Below, in pieces: positions 1 through 11,814 of a DNA stretch of 62,000 nt. Position numbers and translations under genes: made by a program. Source of the stretch: Branchiostoma floridae (Eukaryota; Chordata; Leptocardii; Amphioxiformes; Branchiostomatidae); contig NC_049987.1 of NCBI RefSeq assembly GCF_000003815.2, forward strand, positions 24,037,721-24,099,720, given 5' to 3'. Every line of letters begins with the position of its first letter. Position 1 is the stretch's first letter. Below the pieces are notes generated by a model. That model had not been told where the DNA came from and ran no database searches. It saw only the letters and a program-made list of their open reading frames with translations.

Positions 1-90
1 TAATAGTGATCACTGCCATGCCTGAGGGGAGGGGTTATACTTTACTCCTATATCATGATCGGGCATTTACATTGGAACTTGGGAGGGGGC

Positions 91-1729
91 TCAGTGAACA
101 GCAGTGAACTGGAGACAATGGGAAGCAATGATAGCAATTCGGTGATGCAAAGAATCAGGAGTTAGGAGTGACGCCTGCTCTTCTGTGGTAACGGTTGGAC
201 CTCCAGTGTGTGAGGATATGTCTTGGCCAGCTGAGGTAACAAATGTGCAAGGAATATTGAATGTATTGCAATACTGATATATATGAAGACAGAGGAAATT
301 GTGTATGCTATGTATTGCTAGACCAATAGGAAAATGTATTGTAGTTGTTCAAAATGGTGTCTAGGGAATTGAGAATGGATTTTGAAGGGTGCTGAAGGAT
401 GCTGTAATAATGGTTAGTTTTTACCCTGCAGATATGTGTTATTTGTATTCAATAAATGTGATAATATGTGGTTGTTGACTGATATATATGTTGTTGTATC
501 CTTACGTCATGATGATGGGTGGTGTCCTTCTTGTTTTTTTTTTGTTTTTTTTTCTGGTTGGATGCCCGTAGACGTCATATAGTCAAAGATATTCCTTTCC
601 GCTTTAGCCGTTGCTGGAAAAGATAGCATGTATGGTAAGAGAAGGTGGTATTCAGTGATGTGTAGTTGTGGAAATATGTATGACACTGTTTATACCAGTG
701 GTCTTGTATATGTTATTGAAGAACTCTTTGGTACTGTGCAACTAAGATGTGTAGAAAGTATTAGTGCATGTTGTTTACCTCCTTTATCATTGTTGAGGGA
801 CACACAGAGCAAAAACAGGCTGTCCAGGTACTTCTCCAAGTCCTGGTTCACTGTAGAGATCTTTGCAAAGAAGCGCATCTTGTCTGTCTCTTGTAGGAGC
901 TGAAGAACTGCCTCTGTGGGCTAATGTAACAAATGTTGGAAACTTATAGTCATTGATTAGCCCATGCAATATGTATCTTTTGTATTCAAATTGAGAGAAG
1001 TATGCAGTACAGTCAAACATGTCTATAGTGGCCCTCAAGGGACTGGAGAATATGGTCACCATAGACAGGTGGGCAGTATAGAGAAGATGTTGATCAATTG
1101 AGCATAAGCAAGCAACACATGATTTCAGTTCCCACTTATCTTTCTCACGAAGTAACATTGTCTTGATCGGTAAGCATAATTCTGCTACCGCCATAATTAT
1201 TATGTCAGGAGCTGTAAATGCTAGTTACTGCAATGTCAAAGTCAGTGCCAGGTGACATAAGGCTGCAGTATGGTTGCAATAGGCAGTGTTTGACAGGTGG
1301 CTGGTAAGTCTAGAATAATCATTCCAAATGCAAGGGGCCGGCAAAAAGTGGCCTGTCTGGACAGGTTGCTGCTATACAAAGGTGACCGCTAATACAGGTT
1401 TGACTGTATTAATGGTGTGTTAAAAAGCAAACATACAAATTTTGCATGTATAGATGTAGGAATACAAGGTGATGTGTTAAGTGCAATGCAGAGTGTGAAA
1501 TGTCCGGAAGTAAATATCCGTTGTTATCAAGTTGTAGAGAGGGAATTGTATTTGAATATTGATTATTTGGAATTCAAAATTTTATAAAAGTAAAACTGGC
1601 AATGTTACCTGTGCAGAGCGGTTGGTCAAATACTGCAGAACACGTGATTTCAGGTTCTCAATTGTGGTCAGCTTCTCTTGAATTCGCTGCTTTCCAGTAT
1701 CCAGAAGGCTTGGAGAGTCAGGATAGGTA
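91..1729 (-). pseudogene. Small unrecognised gene, unit A copy (last exon frameshifted, first exon in a gap)
   Basis: Minus-strand exons can be seen at 1609-1729, 779-911 and 91-230. Exon 1, known from unit B, falls in the N run 1792-2342. Exon 1609-1729 has acceptor cccag and donor GTAACA, and reads TYPDSPSLLDTGKQRIQEKL and onward. Exon 779-911 reads AVLQLLQETDKMRFFAKIST and onward, and ends at GTAAAC in phase 1. The last exon, relative to units B and C, is about 14 bases shorter near 150-165. This changes the frame and moves the stop to 91-93. The product is helix-rich and I do not recognise its family. A transposon-like element (1008-1408) lies in its intron. It may still be expressed with a different C-terminus, so 'pseudogene' is an inference. 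Confidence 0.42.
1008..1408. mobile_element. Small TIR element (MITE) with TA target site
   Basis: The left end reads TACAGTCAAACATGTCTATA and the right end is the inverse, ending GGTTTGACTGTA. The ends pair as inverted repeats flanked by TA. It is about 400 bp with no convincing open frame. It lies in an intron of the small gene. Related sequence occurs at 6780-7277, and its left end resembles 32303-32355. The TA duplication suggests a Tc1/mariner-type origin (inference). Confidence 0.6.
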
Positions 1730-1791
1730 CTGGGAGAGAAATGGAAAGAAAAGATGGCGAATGTGAGGAAACAACAGCGTTAGTTTACATA

Positions 1792-2342
1792 NNNNNNNNN
1801 NNNNNNNNNNNNNNNNNNNNNNNNNNNNNNNNNNNNNNNNNNNNNNNNNNNNNNNNNNNNNNNNNNNNNNNNNNNNNNNNNNNNNNNNNNNNNNNNNNNN
1901 NNNNNNNNNNNNNNNNNNNNNNNNNNNNNNNNNNNNNNNNNNNNNNNNNNNNNNNNNNNNNNNNNNNNNNNNNNNNNNNNNNNNNNNNNNNNNNNNNNNN
2001 NNNNNNNNNNNNNNNNNNNNNNNNNNNNNNNNNNNNNNNNNNNNNNNNNNNNNNNNNNNNNNNNNNNNNNNNNNNNNNNNNNNNNNNNNNNNNNNNNNNN
2101 NNNNNNNNNNNNNNNNNNNNNNNNNNNNNNNNNNNNNNNNNNNNNNNNNNNNNNNNNNNNNNNNNNNNNNNNNNNNNNNNNNNNNNNNNNNNNNNNNNNN
2201 NNNNNNNNNNNNNNNNNNNNNNNNNNNNNNNNNNNNNNNNNNNNNNNNNNNNNNNNNNNNNNNNNNNNNNNNNNNNNNNNNNNNNNNNNNNNNNNNNNNN
2301 NNNNNNNNNNNNNNNNNNNNNNNNNNNNNNNNNNNNNNNNNN
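1792..2342. other. Assembly gap (551 N)
   Basis: By collinearity with unit B the missing sequence corresponds to about 35756-36308, nearly the same length. It therefore probably contains the first exon of the small gene. Confidence 0.95.
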
Positions 2343-2493
2343 GTCGCGGTTTTGTAATGGAATTTAATTTTCGCGCCCTAAGTTGGACGGCCTCCCAGCT
2401 GTGGTGTGGCGGAAACACTGGCCTAGATGGTCTGTGGCTCAAGTCTTGTTAGCAGTCTCAATGCTGTCAAGTTGGAATCTCCCTAAACATTAC

Positions 2494-3555
2494 CTTTGAA
2501 AAGGTCACAGGAAAGGTTATGGATCGCTGTCTTCGTCAGTTTTGCAAGGTCAGGAAACCTGGTAAGGTTGAGACCATGTTACTTACCGAGAAATCAAGGA
2601 GGTATTGGCAAGTATGAGTTTAGTTCTGACGGCGGCACGGATTGGGAAAATGGCGGCGGCGGTCATCTAGGGTCATCGGGACAGTCAATTACAGTATGGT
2701 GGGAATTGTACTTGAGGTGCAATTGTGCTCTCTTTCAACTATACAAAAATGCACAATTGTTATCACAGAACTTGCATGATTAAAAATGATAGCCATTACG
2801 CTGACAATATTCTACCGTTTATCCCTTTTGCCACATTATAGTACAGTGGGTCATATTCAATTTCTCAAGCATTTTACCTCCCATACCAAAAAGTGTTCAA
2901 AGTTAAGGTCAGTTACTGCATTTATGACTAATGGGACATGTGTCAAATACATCAAAACAATAATGTACAGATTTTTTTTATAATTAGATATACGTCATCA
3001 TTCAACAACACATTTTACAAAGATTGGTTTTGATATTACCTTTAAAAGGGTCACAGGAAGGTGTTTGGATCGCTTTCTTCGTAAGATTTCAGCAATTTCA
3101 GCAATTTTACAGAAAATATGAATCATTATGCAATGACTGCACAACAGTAATCATGACTTGGGTGTACAGATTGATGACAAGAACTTGACACATGTATCAA
3201 TCTAATATGTAAACACTTATTGACATACATACATGCATACACAGTGATTAAATCAAAACAAAATCTATGTGGTAACAGACCAAACGTATTCTTTAATCAG
3301 CACTGGGATTTACTTTGCTTTGACTACCACACAAATTAACACAATAAGAGATTTTCATTTTACATAGACATTTTCCATTCAACATCGCATTATACCCATA
3401 GGAAAAATCAAGAATAATATCAAGAATAATATCAACTTTCACTTGTTACGTACACAGAGAAAACAACAGGTTTTCACATTACCTTTTCAAAAGTTCTCTG
3501 GAACTGTATACACCATTGCACGGTCTGTGCGTGTGTAGCCTTGTCAGTTTCCGTT
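2494..3555 (-). other. Three exon-like repeats, minus strand
   Basis: Three segments share a donor-like end (AAAG or GAAAAG followed by GTAATG/GTAATA on the minus strand), at about 2494-2550, 3041-3100 and 3481-3555. The last has a good acceptor (ctttgcag) and an open 25-codon frame starting ETETDKATHAQTVQW. The other two are related in sequence but lack a clear acceptor or frame. They may be duplicated exons of an upstream minus-strand gene or its decayed remains. The same three occur in unit B (about 36457, 37008, and one inside a gap). A strong donor-like GTAAGT also lies near 3874 and GTAAGA near 3998, with no convincing coding frame. Confidence 0.25.
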
Positions 3556-4008
3556 TCCTGCAAAGTTATAAGGAACGAATATTACTATGCAATAACAGCA
3601 GCACAAAGGTCATGCGTCCCATATCCATTGTTACATGTACAGTCTGGCCTATATTTAAGCTTTACTTTTCATTGACACAATTGTGCAATCTCATACGCAA
3701 ACATTTCTTTACCACAAACATACACCATCTCAAGCAATAGCCATGCTATAACAAGAACAAGGTCAATGACGCAACTGAGTTATATCAAAGTTATATCAAA
3801 AACCCGTTCCCAAATTCTCCACATCTATAGAAATAATTACTATGACATGATCAGAGGGGAAGAACTCTCACTTACATCAGATCTGAGAACCATTTTACAA
3901 CACAAGCTCTGTTGTTATAAATTCTTTTACATTTGCAACACATCTCATGACATAACAGAAAAGCATGGCTTCCATTTAAGCAATACAACATGATCTTACC
4001 TTTCTGTT

Positions 4009-6320
4009 ATGAGGTTTTATCCTTCAGTCAAAATGTCAGGACTGCGTGTTGCGCAGGGCTCCAGAAGAGCAATGATGACAACAAATAGACCACCCTTCCC
4101 AAAATGGCTGCACTTTCCAAACGTTCATACCAAAATGCCTCTTAGTGCCCAAAGTCATACGGATTGTAGGAATGCCAAAATGCCCCTCAGTGCCCTAAGT
4201 CATAGGAAGTGTACGAATGCCGATGATTGTATGAATGTGTCTCAACAACTAGAGCCCCCATAACTAACATTCCCCAGCTGTGTTCCCTAAGGTTCATAGG
4301 ATGAATGTGCCCCAACAACAAGAGCCTCCCATGTGTTCCCTAATGTTCATGGGAATTCTGTAGGAATGCACTTGTAAAGTTGTATGAATGTGTCCCAACA
4401 ACTAGAGTCCCCATAACCAACATGCCCCTGTGTTCCCTAAGGTTCATAGGAATTCTGTAGGAATGCAATTGTAAATTCCAGCCGCTGGCTGAAAGTAGGT
4501 CATGGGAGTCCATGGGGACTCCCTTTGGGGCTAAAGGTATTTGGCCTAGAAACCACGAATTGATGTAATCCCTGTGAGGGGACAACGTTGGAATGGCATT
4601 GGAATGGCATTCCAACCATGTGCCAGGAAGCCAGTGTCATTTGAATTCTAGTCTAGGGTAATGTGAGGGTAGCCTTGTGTAGGGCTGTGATCCCAGCTGG
4701 TGAGATGACTGAGCACAAAGTGCAGATTTGTAATTTTGCATGTAAGCGCACGTGTGTCTGTGTGTGTATTAGTGTGTGACCTTCACATTTTCCCTGACCT
4801 ATTTGCAGACATCACATATCCCATCCTGGAAGTACCATGTGCTCGGGGCATTTATGGACATAACGTTACCCTCAACCGCACAAATGAATGAATGAACTTT
4901 ATTGCATGACGCGCCGTACTGAGAGCATAAATGAATGTGTCCCATCAACTAGAGCCCACACAACCAACATGCCCCTGTGTTCCCTAAGGTTCATGGGAAT
5001 TCTGTAGGTATGCAATTTGAATGTGTCAAAACATCTCCCCCCCTCCTAACAACATGACCCTCTGTACATACCCAATATACTAGTACCCGTAATGCAAGAT
5101 TGTAAGAATGTATCCTGACAAGTAAAACACAGCAGTATTTCTTTTGAAAGAGTTCTCAGTACTGTACTGGATTATATCATAACGTTATATCAATAGGCTA
5201 GGATCATAGCAATGGCTGACTTGACGACGTATCACACAAGACCTTGCATTTGTTGTATTTATTTTACATTGGTCACATACATTTTTCTCCGTGACTCTAA
5301 ATATGATTACCATTTGCCATTATTCAAGATAATGACCTTGACATGAAGACTAGGATAATAGCAATGGCTGCCTTGACTACCCACCACACATGACCTTGCA
5401 TTTGCTGAATTTATTTCACAATGGTCATAGAACTTTTTCTCTGTGACTCTGAATATGATTACCATTTGCCATTATTCAAGATAATCACCTTGACATGAAA
5501 ACCCGATTCTTGGCCTCTCCGGTCATGTACACATGTTGCCCGACCACAACCATGCCATCCACGGTCATATTCTGTGTTATCCGCCCCACAATTTGCTTTT
5601 AACCATGCATCGTGTAAAACCCCAAACTTGCCATTCTTCAAGATAATGACCTTGACATGAAGACCCGATTCCTGGCCTCTCCGGTTCTGTACACAGCTTC
5701 TCGCCCGACCACAACCATGCCTGCCACGAAAACAGCGAATACAGCAAAACAAAACACTTCCGCAAAACACACTCACTGAACCAGCTTCGCAGAAGCTTCT
5801 GGGACAAATACGTACTTCTGGTTACCTAACAGAACGTTGACCCCTGACCTATTTGCAGACGACACGGAAGTATGTGCTCGGGGCATTGACGTATTCTGGA
5901 CATAGGAATTCTGTTGGAATGCAATTGTATGAATGTGTCCCAACAACTAGAGCCCCTAAGGTTCATGGGAATTCTGTATTTATGCAACTATATGAATGAG
6001 TCAAAACAACTAGCCAACATGCCCCTCTGTACAAACCCAATATACCCTGAATGCAAGATTGTAAGAGTGTGTCTTGACAAGTAAAGCCAAAAGCTCCTTG
6101 GTAAAACACAGCAGTATTTTATTTTCAAAGAGTTCTCAGTATTGTACTGGATTATATCATATATCAATAGGCTAGAATGATAGTAATGGCTGCCTTGACG
6201 ACCCACCACACATGACCTTGCATTTTTTTAATTTATTTTGGAGAATAGTTTTCTGTGACTCTGAATATAATTACCATTTGCCATTATTCAATATAATGAA
6301 CTTGACATGAAAAATACCAG
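4009..6320. repeat. Degenerate interspersed/tandem repeats of about 85 bp and 150 bp
   Basis: One repeat family carries caacaactagagcccc, cctaaggttcatgggaattc and ctgtaggaatgcaatt, and recurs near 4230, 4310, 4390, 4930, 5900 and 5950. A second, about 150 bp long (aatggctgccttgac, catgaccttgcattt, gattaccatttgccatt), recurs near 5200, 5350 and 6170. No gene is visible. Open frames here lie across repeats and share no conserved start or splice pattern. Confidence 0.6.
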
Positions 6321-6547
6321 TGTGTGATCTTGATATACCTTCAGTATATGCCATGAAAATTACATTTGGCTTTGAATATAATTAACCTTTGCCATCATTC
6401 AAGAATAAGACCTTAATATATTTCTGGTCTATCCCTATCAGTTGACCTGAGCCGGCCTCAACCATGCATCCCCTGATCCCAGCTTCCTATCAATTGACCT
6501 GTGTTGACCCAACCATTCCCCTGATCCCAGCTATCTAGGACATGACC

Positions 6548-6622
6548 TCAATGAAAAGCGGCCTGCAGGCCGATTTGAGCTTTAATGAATAAATAAGGTT
6601 CAAACAAACAAACAAAACAAAC
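6548..6622 (+). mobile_element. Truncated non-LTR retrotransposon 3' tail
   Basis: About 75 bp present in unit A and absent at the matching point of unit B (41888). It reads gcggcctgcaggccgatttg, then ataaataaggttcaaacaaa, ending in a CAAA-rich microsatellite. A short 3' tail followed by a simple repeat is typical of 5'-truncated CR1/L2-like LINEs. The family assignment is an inference. Confidence 0.45.
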
Positions 6623-6779
6623 AAATTCCATTAAACATTCTTCGTGGCTAACATTCCATAGATGCCTGTGGAAAAATACCTCGCATGCCTGTGGAAACAT
6701 TCCTGTGCAATTCGTAGAATTTTTGCAGACTGACCGTAATATATACCATTTGGCTCGCCTCTGAGGCGTCGCCAAGAAT

Positions 6780-7277
6780 ACTGATCAATTGGCCACGAGC
6801 AACAAGTTACACATTATTTCAGTACCCACCGATCTTTCTCGCCAAATAATATTGCCTCGATCGTCTCAAAATTTAACTGACTCCGCCAAAGTCAAATCTA
6901 CCGAAAATCTTTGATATTGCCATGTGGAATATTGACGTTGGTAAATTTGCCGACAAAGACTTGCACTCTAACGTTCAAGGCACGCGTACCTTCCGCTTCC
7001 GCCAATATGACCGTGTTGGGAACTCCAAATACTCGCACACTACGATTTAGAACTTGGCGCAGAGAGACAGACGTCCGCTGAATGGTCGCAATAAGCAGTG
7101 CTTCTGTATCTACGGGACCGGAAATCGTGTAGCCGTGGCCGTGTTGGACAGGTAGTCGCTATAGATTATTTCTTAATGCTTAGGTCAATGGGGAAAATCC
7201 AAGTGACCGACAAAATGTGATAGAAATGGCCAGGTGATCGCTGTGCAAAGGTGGTCACTAATACAGGTTTTACTGTA
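6780..7277. mobile_element. Diverged relative of the 1008-1408 TIR element
   Basis: The sequence from about 6785 to 6900 aligns with 1090-1210 (shared ctgatcaattg, cagtacccac, ctttctcgc, ttgcctcgatcg). The right end, ctaatacaggttttactgta, matches the right end of that element. The left terminus is eroded. No coding frame is supported. Confidence 0.5.
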
Positions 7278-7423
7278 GTCTTTGCTTGTTCTAGATATTA
7301 AGCACATATCTGCTTCGGGGTCCAAACGTCGATTTTGTTTAATTTTGCAGACATCACTTGGTCTACTTGCCTTACAAATAATGTATTACTAGGATGACAT
7401 ACGAAGGCAAATTGTGTGCGTGT

Positions 7424-7510
7424 ATGCGTGTGTGTGTGAGAGAGAGAGAAAGAGAAATTCTGTTGGTATGTGTTTGTGTGTGCGTGCGTCTCTCTCTCTC
7501 TCTCTGTGCG
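7424..7510. repeat. (GT)n/(GA)n microsatellite
   Basis: Runs of tg, ag and tc dinucleotides. Open frames on both strands here are low-complexity artefacts. Unit B has a length variant at 42690-42785. Confidence 0.9.
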
Positions 7511-9600
7511 TGTTTGCAAATACCAGTATGCCACGAGTATATATCACATGTATATCATTAATAACATATTTAAAACTTGGCACATAAGCAAATTGCTGTC
7601 CACACCCACCCAATCAACATGGTCTCCTTCAGTCAATATTCATCATGGGAAAATCCTAATATCAGCCCTACACCCACTCACGCACACACCCTTTAGAGTT
7701 GGCCATGGAGAAAGGCTGAAGAATACACAAAAGTACTTCAACACATATAGAGCAATATGGTTAGCTGTAATTAGCTGCCAATTTATGTTTCTAAAGTCGT
7801 GAAATCTGCATAAATGGTCACAATTTTTTCCAAACGTGTATCATCATATAAACAAAAGATTTGGAAGGATTGCTGACCAAGTGCTGTCTCCAAAATAGGA
7901 GCCAAATCGACCGTTGACCTGTGCTACGAAGCAGCCAATATCTATAACATGCAAATACTACATGGTGATATGGGATCATAAAGACAATCAACATGTCAAT
8001 CAAGCTGTGTACCTTGGACCATGGGCACATGTTAAACATAGGAAACTATCAAACAACAATAAACTCACTCATGTAAGATATTGCAGGGCTCCTGGTAATA
8101 CAGCGGTATCAAAAACGACACCCTACCATATTTTGTGAAGCTATTGAAAGATTGTCTGTGATTTGTGCAGTTAACGTGTGTCTGTTGTTCTAAAGTTTCC
8201 TCTAAGAGCAAAAGACATTGACGAATTAGAGGTCAATTTAATATTGGCATGTCATCTAGACGCTTTTAATATGTTAGTTACAAAATGCTTTTGATGTGTT
8301 CGTTGCAAAACATTGTACGGAATTCAACTGTTTGTGCTGCAGTAATTAATTTTATTCAATAAACCATATTCTTATTGTCTCATTCATCATCTTACGTATT
8401 CTTTCACACGAGTACAACAGTACTTCAACACACCCACACATACACAAACACAAGCATCACACAAACACAGAGAGAGAGGGAGAGACACATAGAGAATCAC
8501 ACAAACACACAAAGCGCACACACACATCAAAATGATGAGATGTTGCCGTCCTTCCAGTCCATTCAGAGCTTACATTTTGATTGACCCAGTTTTTCATTAA
8601 AGGAAATTCCATCCGCGGCCGAACCTTCATGCATACCCTTGGGGTCCGTCACCCGGTGACCAGCAGGGTTAGACAGCCCAGACTTTTCTTTAAACCCTTC
8701 CCTTACACCCATCCCAATTTGAATTAAATGAACTTTACTGTTCTACATTTCCATACGGCACTACGTATGGTAATAATAGCAAAGCAATCAGTATATCAAA
8801 ACTTCTTTATTCTAAAGTCTATGACTACAGGAATATACGGATAAAACAATACAATGTATATAAAGAGAGTGCATTACTACTTACCGCAGCCGTACTGTGC
8901 GTTCTTTGCCACTATTATCTTCCTTTTTGAAAGATGTTAGTGCTCTTATTGGCCCATTATTAGTCCTTGACTCAAGCTGAGGTTAAATCTGGATTCAGAT
9001 GCCTAACATTCGCCCTTGTTACAAAACTGCGCAGTCCAGCTTCGTTACTGTCTCCATTGCCATTCTAAAGCTAGTGATAACAATGTCGTGTGATCATGAA
9101 ACAATACGAGCCTATTCGAACTTTGCTCACGGGAGCATGAACTGACCTAACATGAACACCATTACGTAAGTTTACCGCCTGACCTGCGCATGTGTGTAGT
9201 AACAGTGCGGTCTTCTTGGAATACCCTACACCAAAACCATCTAAGTGAATGAACGATTTTACGTAATCAACAAAATTAAACTTAAATGTAAGCAGGTTGT
9301 TGGTTCGTAAATGTGCATAACAACAAAACAAGCACGTATTGGAACAAAGCCATTAACATCTTGTAATATCTTGCCCAATGCTTCGCAAGCAGTGCTATAA
9401 AACTTCGGTTATCCACGCCTATAAATTTTCCTAACTTTAAACACGGCAAGAAGACGCCACACACACACCCCTTACTTGTCTTGGTTCTAGCTGTCGCCTA
9501 AATACTACAGTGCCAGTGATAACAATGGTCTGCAATCATCAGACTATATGTAGATTTGTACTTTGTTCTCATGGTGTATACCAGCCCAGATAGGGGAATA
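7511..9600. other. Stretch without a recognisable gene
   Basis: AT-rich sequence, nearly identical to 42786-44832 of unit B. It contains a CA/GA microsatellite at about 8405-8525. No splice-supported exon, RNA gene or transposon end was recognised on either strand. Confidence 0.6.
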
Positions 9601-9867
9601 AGTACAGGCATGGCAGGGGGGGATGGCTCCCTCTATTAACATCGGTAGTGCGCGTTTCTTGGTTCAAAGAAAGCATTTCCGTCTTAAAACAATATTAAAT
9701 ATTCTAAAAAAATAAAATGTATTTTAATTGATGTACAGCTCAAGCGGAAAAAAATTAAAATAAAATTGTTTGCACCCCCCACCCCCTAATTTAAGTTAAA
9801 CGATTCGCAGATGACAATATCGCCAGGGCCCGCCATTTTGGAACCATAACCTCAGTAAATAACGGCC

Positions 9868-10100
9868 ATGGCACTGGAGGAACAAAATGCGCTGCCTTTC
9901 TCCAGGGAAGACGTGTCTGAGCTCGTAGTGAACGAGATTCTCAAGAGCTGAGAAGCACAGGGATCCCGGAATGCCTCAGGAAAGCCGCCCTAGACACGAA
10001 CGAACTCGACAAACTGGAGCATTGGGGTGGGCGGAGAAAACTACGAAGTTTGTAACAAAATAACTCGACTTTCAAGTCTTGGAACTGAAAGATATTTCAC
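9868..10100 (+). pseudogene. Decayed copy of the MALEEQ exon (unit A)
   Basis: This matches the unit B exon at 46251. After ATG the frame reads MALEEQNALPFSREDVSELV and onward. A TGT codon of B has become TGA here, after AAGAGC. Downstream, 14 bases present in B are missing, and the segment holding B's possible donor is also deleted. This copy therefore cannot encode the B product. A CCGCCATTTTGG motif lies just upstream in both units, as in many animal promoters. The protein family is not recognised. Confidence 0.5.
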
Positions 10101-10239
10101 GTACAATTTATATGCTGTTCAAATTCACTGTTCAAATTTATTGAATGTACTGAATAAAAAATGTATGTTTTATAAAGGGATTTGTCGCTTGAATGGGTCA
10201 GTTTGGTTAGGCTATATGATAATAGCGTTAATGACCCGC

Positions 10240-11370
10240 CTGCACCCTTACTGGTCATTAACATAGACTGCACCCTTACTGGTCATTAACATTGACGGTG
10301 CCCTTACTGTTCATTAACATAGACTGTGCCCTTACTGCTCATTAATACAGACTGCACCCTTACTGTTGATTAACCCAGACTGTGCCCTTACTGTTCATTA
10401 ACATAGACTGTACCCTTACTGTTCATTAACATAGACTGTACCCTTACTTTCCATTAACATAGACTGTACCCTAACTGTTCATTAACAGAGACTCTGCCTT
10501 ACTGTTCATTAACATAAACTGTACCCATACTATCCATTAACATGGACTGTACCCTTACTGTTCACTAACACAGACTGTACCCTTACTGGTAATTAACATA
10601 GACTGTACCCTTACTGGTAATTAACATAGACTGTGCCCTTACTGTTCATTAACATAGACTGTGCCTTACTGTTCATTAACATAGACTGCGCCCTTACTGT
10701 TCATTAACATAGACTGTACCCTTACTGTTCATTAACACAGACTGTACCCTTGCTGTTCATTAACATAGACTGTACCCTTACTGTTCATTAACATAGACGG
10801 TACCCTTACTGTTTATCAACAGAGGCTGTACCCTTACTGTTAATTAACACAGACTGTACCCTTACTGGTAATTAACATAGACTGTACCCTTACTGTTCAT
10901 TAACATAGACTGTATCCTTACTGTTTATCAACAGAGGCTGTACCCTTACTGTTTATTAACACAGACTGTACCCTTACTGGTAATTAACATAGACTGTACC
11001 CTTACTACTCATTAACATAGACTGTATCCCTACTGTCCATTAACATAGACTGTATCCTTGCTGTAACATGTTCATTAACATACTCTGTACCCATACTGCC
11101 TATTAACATAAACTGTACCCTTACTGTTCATTAACATAGACTATTCCCTTACTGTTCATTAACATAGACTGTGCCCTTACTGTTTATTAACACAGACTGT
11201 ACCCTTACTGTTCATTAACATAGACTGTACCCTTACTGTTCATTAACATAGACTGTACCCTTACTGTTCATTAACATAGACTGTACCCTTACTGCTTATT
11301 AGCAAAGACTGCACCCATACAGTTGATTAACATTGACTGTGCCCTTACTGTTTATTAGGATAGGCTACGT
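10240..11370. repeat. 28-bp minisatellite, about 40 copies
   Basis: Tandem repeat with consensus close to acccttactgttcattaac plus atagactgt (unit 28 bp). Units vary at a few positions (ttcatt, tttatt, taatta, gtccatt). No spacers, leader or associated genes are present. It lies just 3' of the decayed MALEEQ exon. Unit B has two shorter blocks of the same repeat. Confidence 0.95.
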
Positions 11371-11814
11371 ACTTGTGATGAGATATTTGATTACATATTT
11401 TGTTACTCTTCAAAGGCAATTACATGTGCATCAATTATTGAGATATGGAGACAAATATGGACATCTCAGCACCGTAAGATTACTTAAGCTGATTACAGAG
11501 TCGTGACTGTATTAAACATATCGAATATATACATTTATGACAAATCTGATCCCATTCAGCACAAAAAAGTTTCACAAACGTTTATCATATGCCAAAATGA
11601 AACCACGTCAAATAGCAAGATAGTGACTCCTTATGTCGTAGACAGTCAATCAATACATGTTTTTTTCTCTTCTCTGCCATATGCTGGAAACCAGGAAGGG
11701 ACTAATTCGGCAAATCTAAGAGTCTGAACCCTTCACAGTTGTCCGTCATTTCTATACATCAATCAACTTTTTTCTGTACTATTCTGTAGCACTGTCTGAA
11801 GCAGATACACAAAT

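Noticed and set aside
787-1194. A 135-codon minus-strand protein
   Set aside because: It runs across exon 3 of the small gene in another frame and into the TIR element, so it is a shadow.
10240-11370. CRISPR-like array
   Set aside because: Units are contiguous 28-bp tandem repeats without unique spacers or cas genes, in an animal-type genome.
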